Shown: piece after piece, positions 1 through 4,864 of the stretch
Position numbering within the stretch: position 1 is the first letter of the stretch
Layout: each line of letters starts with the position of its first letter
From: Candidatus Buchananbacteria bacterium
GTDB taxonomy: Bacteria; Patescibacteriota; Patescibacteriia; CAIXNZ01
DNA length: 8,374 nt
Reading direction: 5' to 3'
Assembly (NCBI GenBank): GCA_030592165.1
Contig: JAUVKC010000040.1
Span: 1-8,374, forward strand
Notes under the pieces: model-generated
What the model was told of the DNA's origin: nothing
Seen by the model: only the letters and a program-made list of their open reading frames with translations
The model's database searches: none
Translations under genes and position numbers: made by a program

Positions 1-293
1 GATTTTTCATAGTTAGTATCTCCCACTTTAAATTCGATCACAAAAATTAAATCTCTGATAATAATAATGTTATCAACTCTTTTACCCATACGCGGAATCG
101 CAAATTCAAAAAATATATACCCTTCAGGGTTATCTTTAAATATCTTTTTTAAGAGCTCAATTTGTATTTTCCAAGCATTTGTTTGTTGAATTTCAAGATG
201 TCTATGACTATGGGCACTAGTTAATTTACCTAAGATTAAATCGTTATCTTGATTTAAAAAATTCTGTATTGTATTTGAATAGTATGAACGCAT
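1..293 (-). CDS. DUF2075-type PD-(D/E)XK nuclease/helicase, N-terminal part (partial)
   Basis: Reading leftward from an ATG at 293-291 gives 97 uninterrupted residues beginning MRSYYSNTIQNFL and running off the window edge. The segment FEFAIPRMGKRVD (about 62-74) followed by FVIEFKVG (84-91) gives the D74...E87-x-K89 pattern of a PD-(D/E)XK nuclease fold. The opening MR-YYS, 'ILGKLTS' and 'IPRMGKRVD' match what I remember of the N-terminus of DUF2075 proteins, which are usually about 600-700 residues with a superfamily 1 helicase/ATPase domain after this region; that part would lie outside the window. Such proteins are often found in accessory or defence-like regions, but a role here is inference. 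No convincing Shine-Dalgarno precedes the ATG. It is transcribed divergently from the recombinase gene at 478. Family call from memory of the motif, moderately sure; the truncation is caused by the window edge, not by a mutation. Confidence 0.7.
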   Translation of the reverse strand, partial: MRSYYSNTIQNFLNQDNDLILGKLTSAHSHRHLEIQQTNAWKIQIELLKKIFKDNPEGYIFFEFAIPRMGKRVDNIIIIRDLIFVIEFKVGDTNYEK

Positions 294-394
294 ATTAATT
301 GATGAAACTTATTTCTATATAAATGTTTTTAGGGGGCTTTCTTTTTTGTTCTTAAATGTAAAATTAGACATAACTCGTTATTATCCGAAAATAC

Positions 395-429
395 TTCGCT
401 TAAAGTTCTTATTATGTATTAAAAGCGAA
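395..429. repeat. 7-bp inverted repeat flanking the -35 region of the recombinase promoter
   Basis: TTCGCTT (395-401) and AAGCGAA (423-429) are perfect inverted copies separated by 21 bases. They sit immediately upstream of the -10 box of the recombinase gene and include the region where the -35 would lie. Two half-sites about 28 bp centre to centre (roughly 2.7 helical turns) could bind a dimeric regulator or the recombinase itself; this is inference. In DNA this AT-rich, 7-bp inverted repeats arise by chance, but these arms contain GCG, which is rarer here. Confidence 0.35.
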
Positions 430-449
430 TCGTGATATAATTTAATCAC
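412..449 (+). promoter_or_regulatory. Extended -10 promoter of the recombinase gene, inside an imperfect palindrome
   Basis: TGATATAAT at 433-441 is a perfect extended -10 element (TGn followed by TATAAT). An 18-base spacer puts a weak -35 (TTATGT, 412-417) upstream, as is common for extended -10 promoters. The -10 is embedded in GTGAT (432-436) ... ATCAC (445-449), an 18-bp imperfect palindrome, so a repressor could occlude it. Transcription would begin near 448-450, giving a leader of about 30 bases before the ATG at 478. The promoter call is fairly good; the operator idea is inference. Confidence 0.55.
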
Positions 450-477
450 AAATTAATTATAGCAGAATAAAGCTAAT

Positions 478-1290
478 ATGCAAAAGAGAATTGTTAAAAC
501 TCTAATAGAGCTAAAATATCGTAATTACAGTCAAAAAACTATTAAAAGTTATATTCGTTGCTTAACTGAATTTTTTAAGTATCTTGAAAAAGATTTTGAT
601 GTTTTTGATGAGGCTTTAATAAAGAAATTTTTAGTAAAAAAGCAAGAATCTGGGGCAGGTGGGCAAACAGTTAATATTTATTTGAGCGCAATAAAGTTTT
701 ATTATAAAAATATAGTTAAAGTTTCTTTTGATTTGAATTTAAAATATTCAAGGAAACCAAAAAGATTGCCTATTATTTTATCACGTGAAGAAATAGATAA
801 AATAATTAGTGGAATTAAAAACAAAAAACATAGACTTATGATAACTTTAGCTTATGGTTCAGGTTTACGGGTGAGTGAAGTTGTGAAACTTAAAGTTAAG
901 GATCTAAATTTTACGGATTTAAGTATCCATTTGAAACAAGCAAAAGGGAATAAAGATAGAATCACGGTTTTTCCAGCAAAACTTAAAATAGAGTTAATTG
1001 ATTTGTGTAATTATAAAAAACAGGAAGATTATGTATTTGCCAGCGAACGAGGTGGTCGACTATCTGAGAGAACAGCTCAGAAAGTATTTATTAATGCACT
1101 TAAAAAAGCACAGATTAGAAAACCTGCTACCTTTCATTCTCTACGACATAGTTTTGCTACTCATCTTTTGGAAAACGGTACTGATGTACGCTATGTTCAG
1201 GAACTTTTGGGTCATCAGAATATCAGGACAACACAAGTTTATACTCATTTGACTAATTTGGCTTTGAGAAATATTAAAAGTCCGTTTTAA
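478..1290 (+). CDS. Tyrosine recombinase/integrase, XerC/XerD-like
   Basis: This 270-residue protein is a site-specific DNA recombinase that cuts and rejoins DNA through a covalent phosphotyrosine. Residues about 1-80 form the helical SAM-like N-terminal DNA-binding domain (ELKYRNYSQKTIKSY is typical), and about 95-265 the catalytic domain. All catalytic residues are visible: R131 in YGSGLRVSE, K156 in the QAKGNKDR turn, H220 and R223 in FHSLRHSFATHL, H246 in LLGHQNIRTT and nucleophile Y255 in VYTH. It is about 25-30 residues shorter than classical XerC/XerD but intact. It could be a mobile-element integrase or the lone Xer-type enzyme of a reduced genome; the divergent DUF2075-type gene and the duplication that begins at its stop codon favour involvement in local DNA rearrangement, without proving it. 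No Shine-Dalgarno precedes the ATG; it has its own extended -10 promoter. No terminator follows, so transcripts may continue into tsaD. Confidence 0.93.
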   Translation: MQKRIVKTLIELKYRNYSQKTIKSYIRCLTEFFKYLEKDFDVFDEALIKKFLVKKQESGAGGQTVNIYLSAIKFYYKNIVKVSFDLNLKYSRKPKRLPIILSREEIDKIISGIKNKKHRLMITLAYGSGLRVSEVVKLKVKDLNFTDLSIHLKQAKGNKDRITVFPAKLKIELIDLCNYKKQEDYVFASERGGRLSERTAQKVFINALKKAQIRKPATFHSLRHSFATHLLENGTDVRYVQELLGHQNIRTTQVYTHLTNLALRNIKSPF

Positions 1291-1305
1291 ATTAGCACTA
1301 ATAAT

Positions 1306-1381
1306 ATAAAAGTACTTGCAATCGAATCATCATGCGACCTGCCTTCGCTCTTGTGAGCTTCGGCACGCAGGCGAAACAGCT
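1306..1381 (+). pseudogene. Decayed duplicate of the tsaD 5' end, interrupted by a short palindrome
   Basis: The codons from 1306 read I-K-V-L-A-I-E-S-S-C-D, against M-K-I-L-A-I-E-S-S-C-D in intact tsaD. The start codon has become ATA and codon 3 changed from ATA to GTA. After the Asp codon a 34-bp palindromic element is inserted, which brings a TGA in this frame at 1354-1356; without the insert the fragment would end at GCT TAA anyway. It is out of frame with the real tsaD start (104 bases apart). It cannot make a working product; any function would have to be as leader RNA or DNA. Confidence 0.8.
1338..1371. repeat. 34-bp GC-rich imperfect palindromic element inserted in the tsaD fragment
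   Basis: Comparing the dead tsaD copy with the intact copy at 1440-1451 shows exactly 34 extra bases, placeable as 1338-1371 or 1339-1372 because a C is shared at the edge. The element starts CCTGCC and ends GCAGG, with an inner GCTC TTGT GAGC stem-loop (1347-1358) and TTCG-containing internal loops, so it can fold as an imperfect hairpin. It is far richer in G+C than the surroundings. No target duplication beyond the ambiguous single base is present. It has no coding capacity and resembles the short CCTGCC...GGCAGG-type palindromes I associate with Patescibacteria genomes; that family link is from memory and unverified. Confidence 0.7.
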
Positions 1382-1409
1382 TAAACTATCACTTAATAAT
1401 ATTTATAAT

Positions 1410-2435
1410 ATGAAAATACTTGCAATCGAATCATCATGCGACGAAACAGCTGTTGCGGTTTTAGAAGTTAATGGTCAAAACTATAAGGTTTTGGCTAATT
1501 TAGTTTCGTCGCAAATTAATATCCATAAAAAGTATGGTGGTATAGTTCCAGAGGTTGCGGCACGCAAACATGTAGAAAACATTATACCGCTATTAGAGGA
1601 GGCGAAAATAACAGCTAGTGATATTGATATTATTGGTGTAGTTAATGGCCCTGGACTGGTAACATCTTTAATTGTCGGACTTGAAACAGCCAAGACCTTA
1701 TCTTTACTGTGGCAGAAACCACTTGTTCCAGTTAATCATATAAAAGCGCATATTCAGGCTAATTGGTTAAAGGGCGATTCTGGTAGCTTGCAAAATATAT
1801 TATTTCCAGCTATAAGCTTGATTGTTTCGGGTGGTCACACCTCGTTAGTTAGTTTAAGTGATAAGTGTAAGTTTAAGGTTGTGGGTGAGACACGAGATGA
1901 TGCTGTTGGGGAAGCTTTTGATAAAGTAGCTAAACTTTTGGATTTGGGTTATCCGGGTGGGCCGATAGTTTCTCAAAAAGCTATAAATGGTGATCCTCAT
2001 AAATATAAACTACCCAGACCAATGATTGATGCCAAGAATTTTGAATTTTCTTTTTCAGGTTTAAAAACAGCAGTAAGGTATGAGATAGATAAGATAAAAA
2101 CAATTGATGATCAGGTTATTCAAGATATGTCAGCTTCATTCCAACAGGCGGCAATAGAGGTTTTGATCAAAAAAACTATTAAAGCAACCCAAAAATACAA
2201 AGCTAAATCAGTTTTACTTGGTGGTGGTGTTTCTGCAAATAACGAATTGCGTTTACAATTAGAAAAGGCGGTTGACGAATTAGATGGTGTGAAATTTTAC
2301 CAACCTGACTTAGAATTAACAACTGATAATGCTTTAATGGTTGCAATATCTGCTTATTTTGAATATAGTGAAAATAAGGCTAAGTATGTTAATGCCTGGA
2401 AAAAAGTAAAGGTTAATCCTAATTTAGAAATATAA
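1410..2435 (+). CDS. tsaD: tRNA N6-threonylcarbamoyladenosine (t6A) transferase TsaD
   Basis: TsaD transfers the threonylcarbamoyl group from threonylcarbamoyl-AMP to A37 of ANN-decoding tRNAs, in the cytoplasm, with TsaB and TsaE as partners. The 341-residue product matches the usual length (about 335-345) and carries the family motifs: MKILAIESSCDETAVA at the N-terminus, metal-binding H110 and H114 in VNHIKAHIQA, SGGHTSL (140-146), GEAFDKVAKLLDLGYPGGP (167-185), FSFSGLKTAV (213-222), GGGVSANNELR (271-281) and D306 in TTDNALM, the third metal ligand. The start at 1410 is chosen because family proteins begin exactly at M-K-I-L-A-I-E-S-S-C-D. An in-frame ATG at 1332 would add 26 residues encoded by the inserted palindrome and the duplication debris, and is not credible. 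No Shine-Dalgarno is visible. tsaE follows after 89 bases, a common pairing; tsaB is not in the window. Confidence 0.97.
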   Translation: MKILAIESSCDETAVAVLEVNGQNYKVLANLVSSQINIHKKYGGIVPEVAARKHVENIIPLLEEAKITASDIDIIGVVNGPGLVTSLIVGLETAKTLSLLWQKPLVPVNHIKAHIQANWLKGDSGSLQNILFPAISLIVSGGHTSLVSLSDKCKFKVVGETRDDAVGEAFDKVAKLLDLGYPGGPIVSQKAINGDPHKYKLPRPMIDAKNFEFSFSGLKTAVRYEIDKIKTIDDQVIQDMSASFQQAAIEVLIKKTIKATQKYKAKSVLLGGGVSANNELRLQLEKAVDELDGVKFYQPDLELTTDNALMVAISAYFEYSENKAKYVNAWKKVKVNPNLEI

Positions 2436-2440
2436 GATTA

Positions 2441-2480
2441 GCAGGAACAGACCTGTTCTGAGCATATCGAAGGAGACAGC
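2441..2480. repeat. Short GC-rich palindromic repeat in the tsaD-tsaE spacer
   Basis: The core CTGTTCTGAGCATATCGAAG (2453-2472), flanked to read CC...GA, closely resembles the dispersed repeat CTGTCCTGAGCTTGTCGAAG that I recall from many bacterial and metagenomic genomes; the match is from memory. GAACAG (2445-2450) and CTGTTC (2453-2458) form a tight inverted repeat, and CTGTTCT can alternatively pair imperfectly with AGGAGACAG (2471-2479). It lies just after the tsaD stop codon, is unusually GC-rich for this genome, and is non-coding. Confidence 0.55.
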
Positions 2481-2496
2481 ATTCTTTCTGGGTAGC

Positions 2497-2514
2497 TGAG
2501 AGCCTCTGCTCTCA
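2497..2514 (+). other. Perfect 7-bp hairpin between tsaD and tsaE
   Basis: TGAGAGC (2497-2503), loop CTCT, GCTCTCA (2508-2514) is a perfect stem-loop ending 10 bases before the tsaE ATG. No run of T follows, so it is not a standard intrinsic terminator. It may be the tail of the neighbouring repeat element, an RNA processing or stability structure, or a modulator of tsaE translation; the sequence does not decide. Confidence 0.5.
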
Positions 2515-2524
2515 ATATAAAATT

Positions 2525-2962
2525 ATGAAAAAATATATCTGTAAAAATGAAAAAGATACAGCAGAACTTGCTAAGATTTTAGTCAAAAAATTTAAAGGCG
2601 GAGAAATTATTGCTCTTGAAGGTGATTTGGGTGCTGGGAAAACTACCTTGACTCAATATATAGGTAAAGAATATAAAATAAAAAAAATAACCAGTCCGAC
2701 TTTTGTTTTAATGAAAGTCTATGCAATTAACAATGCACAATGCACAATTAAGAATATTGTGCATGTTGACTGTTATCGGCTGGATGAGGTGCAGGAATTG
2801 TTTTATTTGGGTATTGAAGAGTATTTAAATAAACCAGATACAATAGTCGTCATTGAGTGGGCTGATAAGATTAAAAAATATTTAAAAAACTTTAAAAAGA
2901 TTACTTGGATTAAAATTAAAATTAAAAAAAATTATAGAATATTGGAGATTAAAAAGACTTGA
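2525..2962 (+). CDS. tsaE: t6A biosynthesis ATPase TsaE
   Basis: TsaE is the small P-loop ATPase that binds the TsaD-TsaB complex and drives its t6A reaction cycle. The 145-residue product has Walker A GDLGAGKTT (33-41, K39), the family motif SPTF (57-60), the Walker B-like HVDCYRL (80-86) and EWADK (111-115), in the expected order. Between SPTF and HVDCYR it has about 5 residues more than E. coli TsaE as I recall it, read from a repeat-like ATGCACAAT segment (2733-2764). The C-terminus is short and very Lys/Ile-rich. The ATG at 2525 has no Shine-Dalgarno but gives the proper N-terminus. It is probably cotranscribed with tsaD. Its TGA stop (2960-2962) overlaps the -35 box of the next gene's promoter. 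Confidence 0.93.
   Translation: MKKYICKNEKDTAELAKILVKKFKGGEIIALEGDLGAGKTTLTQYIGKEYKIKKITSPTFVLMKVYAINNAQCTIKNIVHVDCYRLDEVQELFYLGIEEYLNKPDTIVVIEWADKIKKYLKNFKKITWIKIKIKKNYRILEIKKT
2733..2764 (+). repeat. Overlapping direct repeat plus hairpin inside the tsaE coding sequence
   Basis: ATGCACAAT occurs at 2733-2741 and, sharing two bases, at 2740-2748; its exact inverse ATTGTGCAT lies at 2756-2764. The second copy and the inverse form a perfect 9-bp stem with a 7-base loop. The segment encodes roughly N70-H80 of TsaE, between SPTF and the HVDCYR motif, where the protein is longer than E. coli TsaE. This looks like a small palindromic repeat accommodated in frame, though slippage within an AT-rich loop region is possible. 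Confidence 0.5.
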
Positions 2963-2987
2963 CAAATATAATTTTTATTGTTATTAT
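2959..2987 (+). promoter_or_regulatory. Sigma-70 type promoter for the zinc-finger gene
   Basis: A consensus -35 TTGACA (2959-2964), a 17-base spacer and a -10 TATTAT (2982-2987) form a strong promoter. An alternative -10, TATACT (2985-2990), would give a 20-base spacer. The -35 overlaps the tsaE stop codon. Transcription would start near 2994-2997, leaving about 40 bases of leader before the ATG at 3036. The downstream two-gene unit is therefore probably expressed independently of tsaD-tsaE. Confidence 0.7.
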
Positions 2988-3025
2988 ACTTTAACATAAA
3001 AAAGCAGTTCTTTTTAACTAAAATT

Positions 3026-3031
3026 GGGGGT
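3026..3031 (+). promoter_or_regulatory. Ribosome binding site GGGGGT, fixes the start of the zinc-finger gene
   Basis: GGGGGT is the GGAGGT Shine-Dalgarno with one G-U wobble position. Its G-run ends five bases before the ATG at 3036, which selects that ATG over an in-frame TTG at 3024 that overlaps the site itself. Confidence 0.65.
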
Positions 3032-3035
3032 AAAA

Positions 3036-3404
3036 ATGAGTGAAAAAATTAATCTTGAGCAGGTTTTTTCCAGTCGTGAAGTTTATTTGGCATTTTTGCA
3101 AGAAAAACATCGTAAAGCATATGAAGCATTTAATGATACAGCTCAACCCGAAAGCAAATCAAAAAAATGGAAGCTGTTGCGTATTGAAAAAGTAATCCGA
3201 TTGATTAAGGAATATCCTAAGTATCAATTTGGACATTGTTTTACTTGCAAGGAAAAGCTTGATCAACAACGAATGACAGATGAACCAGAATCTATCTGGT
3301 GTGTCGAATGTGCTACACAGCATGAATTATCAATGCGTTATCGTGGTGGACATTGGGCTTTTGCTAAGAAAATAAAAGGGGGTGGTTGCCTTGGCGAAAT
3401 TTGA
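3036..3404 (+). CDS. DksA/TraR-type C4 zinc-finger protein
   Basis: The 122-residue product carries C68-x2-C71-x17-C89-x2-C92, the exact spacing of the DksA/TraR zinc finger. Conserved extras fit the alignment with DksA: FG before the first Cys, R79-M80 (usually RL), P84, and CVEC followed by a Glu at residue 97 (ATQHE). DksA-family proteins bind the RNA polymerase secondary channel and, with ppGpp, change promoter output. The N-terminal 60 residues are charged and helical but show no DxxDxA coiled-coil tip motif, so a DksA-like effect on polymerase cannot be assumed. After the finger comes a short tail (RYRGGHWAFAKKIKGGG). It has its own promoter and Shine-Dalgarno, and its last 14 bases overlap the next gene, suggesting translational coupling. 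The family call is firm for the finger, open for the function. Confidence 0.78.
   Translation: MSEKINLEQVFSSREVYLAFLQEKHRKAYEAFNDTAQPESKSKKWKLLRIEKVIRLIKEYPKYQFGHCFTCKEKLDQQRMTDEPESIWCVECATQHELSMRYRGGHWAFAKKIKGGGCLGEI
3378..3383 (+). promoter_or_regulatory. Ribosome binding site for a TTG start, inside the zinc-finger gene
   Basis: AAGGGGGTG (3376-3384) matches the extended Shine-Dalgarno AAGGAGGTG with one wobble. The G-run ends eight bases before TTG at 3391, an ideal distance, and it would overlap the alternative GTG at 3382. It decides the start of the following gene and repeats the GGGGGT form used by the upstream partner. Confidence 0.65.
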
Positions 3405-3873
3405 TTATTTTGTTAATATGTTGGAGTTTCTTGACCAGATTTCCTTGGTATCTGTCTTTGACATTTGTGACGGAAAATATACTTTAAAATTAACTGAATT
3501 GACTTTCCCTACCCAGCAGGAAAAGGAGACAGATATTGATGGTCTTAAATTATATTTTTTTATTTATTCCATTACTGAATTTTTAAAAGATTTTGGTAAA
3601 GTCAAGGGAACTAAAATTATCTTTAGTGATAATAATCAACTATTGGCAAAAGGGCTTGATAAAGAATTAGCTCAAAACTGGCCTAGTAGAGAAAAGTTTC
3701 TTGAATTTATCATGAATCAAGGAAGCTGGAAGTATGTCTTAATTACAACATTTCTTTTCCACAAAGGAATTTCTTATTTTGATACAGAATTGCAAAAAAA
3801 CTTAACTCTATCATTTTTTAAGGATGATGAAATTGTAATCAAGAACGTGGTTGAAAAAAATTTTCAACAATAA
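3391..3873 (+). CDS. Hypothetical protein, coupled to the zinc-finger gene
   Basis: I do not recognise this 160-residue protein. The TTG start (MAKFDYFVNMLEFL) is chosen from the Shine-Dalgarno spacing; other in-frame possibilities are GTG at 3382 and ATG at 3418. The sequence looks like a soluble mixed alpha/beta protein: aromatic-rich helices (LKLYFFIYSITEFLKDFG, about 52-69) and several beta-like stretches (KYTLKLTEL, TKIIFS, YVLITTFLF). There are no Cys pairs, no P-loop, no signal peptide and no clear membrane span. It overlaps the DksA/TraR-type gene by 14 bases and is read from the same transcript, so the two probably act together or need fixed stoichiometry. The unit ends at a strong terminator right after the stop codon. 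Real gene on context and codon use; function unknown. Confidence 0.75.
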   Translation: MAKFDYFVNMLEFLDQISLVSVFDICDGKYTLKLTELTFPTQQEKETDIDGLKLYFFIYSITEFLKDFGKVKGTKIIFSDNNQLLAKGLDKELAQNWPSREKFLEFIMNQGSWKYVLITTFLFHKGISYFDTELQKNLTLSFFKDDEIVIKNVVEKNFQQ

Positions 3874-3900
3874 AAAAAGTCCCAAAATTGGGACTTTTTT
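3873..3900. terminator. Bidirectional intrinsic terminator between convergent operons
   Basis: AGTCCCAA (3878-3885) and TTGGGACT (3888-3895) form a GC-centred hairpin, flanked by A7 on the left and T6 on the right, so both strands end in a U-run. It begins at the stop codon of the plus-strand hypothetical gene and lies about 30 bases past the stop of the minus-strand gene at 3928, so it can serve both. A second perfect inverted repeat, GTTGAAAA (3850-3857) with TTTTCAAC (3861-3868), precedes it inside the coding end and may add to folding. Confidence 0.92.
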
Positions 3901-3927
3901 ATTTATTAAAATATATGTTTATATATA

Positions 3928-4839
3928 CTAGGAAGTACCGAATTTTCCATCTAAATCTTTTAAAACTTCTGGTGTCAAATAAATTGGTGGTAAGTCGTTA
4001 TTTGGGATTCTTTCTAATGCACCATGGGAAAAAACTGCCTTTTCAGAAGGATCATACATTCTTGTTAAATCATCTTGATTGGCAAAAACCATATATAAAA
4101 ATTGTTCAGTACCACCTGGATAATATAAGGGATTAGTTGTTGTTGTGAAAAATCTTGCGCCAGAATGAATTTCGTTCACACTGGATTCAATATTTGTTTG
4201 TTCAATACCATGAGGTGCATCAATATCACCTTTAATATCAGCTCTTTGTGCAACATGAAAACCAATAAATGAATTTGATTTTTTTTCTTGTCTGGCTTGA
4301 TGAATAGATTCTAGCCAGGTAATCATTTTTTGTAATTGTGGCAGTTCTTCCTTTTTAATTGGATAATCACTGTCCTCTGCTATTTCTTCAATTAATTCAG
4401 GATTAATCTTTTTTCGAGTAGTCAGCCTTAATTGGTTTTCTTGTAATTTAGTTGGTTGTTTATTTAGTAAATAGGATAAATATGCCATTTTCGTTTGAGG
4501 ACTATCTGTTTTTTCTGATAATGATTCTTTTTTTAATCTTTGATATAACGTAGTAAAATGTTCTAATTTCGCTGGTGTATTATAATAATATAAATATAAA
4601 TCAAGTAATTGTCCGCTAGACATTTGTTCTAAAATACTTTCATCAGCAAAAGGTAATTCTGTTGAAATAAACTCAGCTAAGTTTTTCCTAGCAATTTTAA
4701 CTTCTTTATCTTCTCCTAATTCTTGATTTTCGATATTTACTACGAGTTTTTTCTTTTTATTTTTTTTAATTATAGGCAATGCACCTGGCATTATCATTGT
4801 TTCAAACTTTTCCCCCATGTGAGGTATTTCTTTACCCAT
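3928..4839 (-). CDS. Hypothetical protein following the pilus ATPase gene
   Basis: I do not recognise this family. From the first ATG (4839) the product has 303 residues. An upstream in-frame TTG at 4872 would add 11 residues and overlap the ATPase gene by 8 bases; ATGs at 4818 and 4797 are also possible and no Shine-Dalgarno settles it. The N-terminal part is a basic linker (KKNKKKK, about 26-31), then a charged helical region (about 50-185). The C-terminal part, about 190-301, looks like a separate globular domain: it opens with SFIGFHVAQRADI, contains FFTTTTNPLYYPGG and QFLYMVFA, and ends with IYLTPEVLKDLDGKF. The GFHVA-then-LYMV layout loosely recalls ADP-ribosyltransferase-like folds, but I see no proper catalytic triad and do not assign that activity. 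No signal peptide or membrane span. Position as last gene of the pilus-type operon suggests a link to pilus function or to the cell surface. Confidence 0.72.
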   Translation of the reverse strand: MGKEIPHMGEKFETMIMPGALPIIKKNKKKKLVVNIENQELGEDKEVKIARKNLAEFISTELPFADESILEQMSSGQLLDLYLYYYNTPAKLEHFTTLYQRLKKESLSEKTDSPQTKMAYLSYLLNKQPTKLQENQLRLTTRKKINPELIEEIAEDSDYPIKKEELPQLQKMITWLESIHQARQEKKSNSFIGFHVAQRADIKGDIDAPHGIEQTNIESSVNEIHSGARFFTTTTNPLYYPGGTEQFLYMVFANQDDLTRMYDPSEKAVFSHGALERIPNNDLPPIYLTPEVLKDLDGKFGTS

Positions 4840-4864
4840 AAAATTTAAAATTATTTGTAAATTA

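Larger units (their letters stand above)
1287..1451 (+). repeat. Tandem duplication covering the recombinase-tsaD junction and tsaD 5' end
   Basis: Copy A starts at TTAAA overlapping the recombinase stop codon (1287) and ends in GAAACAGC(T) at 1380-1381; copy B starts at TTAAA at 1381 and continues into intact tsaD. The best-conserved part is 1301-1338 against 1405-1442: 38 bp with two differences (A1308 for G1412, G1312 for A1416). Upstream, TTAAATTAGCACTAATAATAT matches TTAAACTATCACTTAATAATAT with two substitutions and one indel, after which copy B has about 10 extra bases. The 9 bases GAAACAGCT then match again after a 34-bp insertion in copy A. All of this is seen directly. The simplest reading is a local duplication of about 60-70 bp, later diverged. 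Confidence 0.85.

Noticed and set aside
326..350. GGGGGC followed by a T-rich tract as an intrinsic terminator
   Set aside because: There is no complementary C-rich arm nearby, so no stem can form.
998..1252. Open frame within the recombinase gene on the same strand
   Set aside because: It is a shadow of the intact recombinase frame, with no motif and no start signal.
1332..1409. In-frame ATG giving TsaD a 26-residue N-terminal extension
   Set aside because: The extension is read from the inserted palindrome and the duplication debris; all TsaD proteins I know start at M-K-I-L-A-I-E-S-S-C-D, i.e. at 1410.
1381..1409. TATAAT (1404-1409) as a tsaD promoter -10
   Set aside because: It touches the ATG at 1410, so transcription would begin after the start codon. 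The upstream -35 candidate (TTAAAC) is poor. More likely chance in AT-rich DNA.
3024..3035. TTG at 3024 as start of the zinc-finger gene
   Set aside because: It overlaps the GGGGGT ribosome binding site that serves the ATG at 3036 and adds only four residues.
3888..4136. Plus-strand open frame opposite the end of the operon's last gene
   Set aside because: It begins inside the bidirectional terminator and is antisense to a longer, better supported minus-strand gene.
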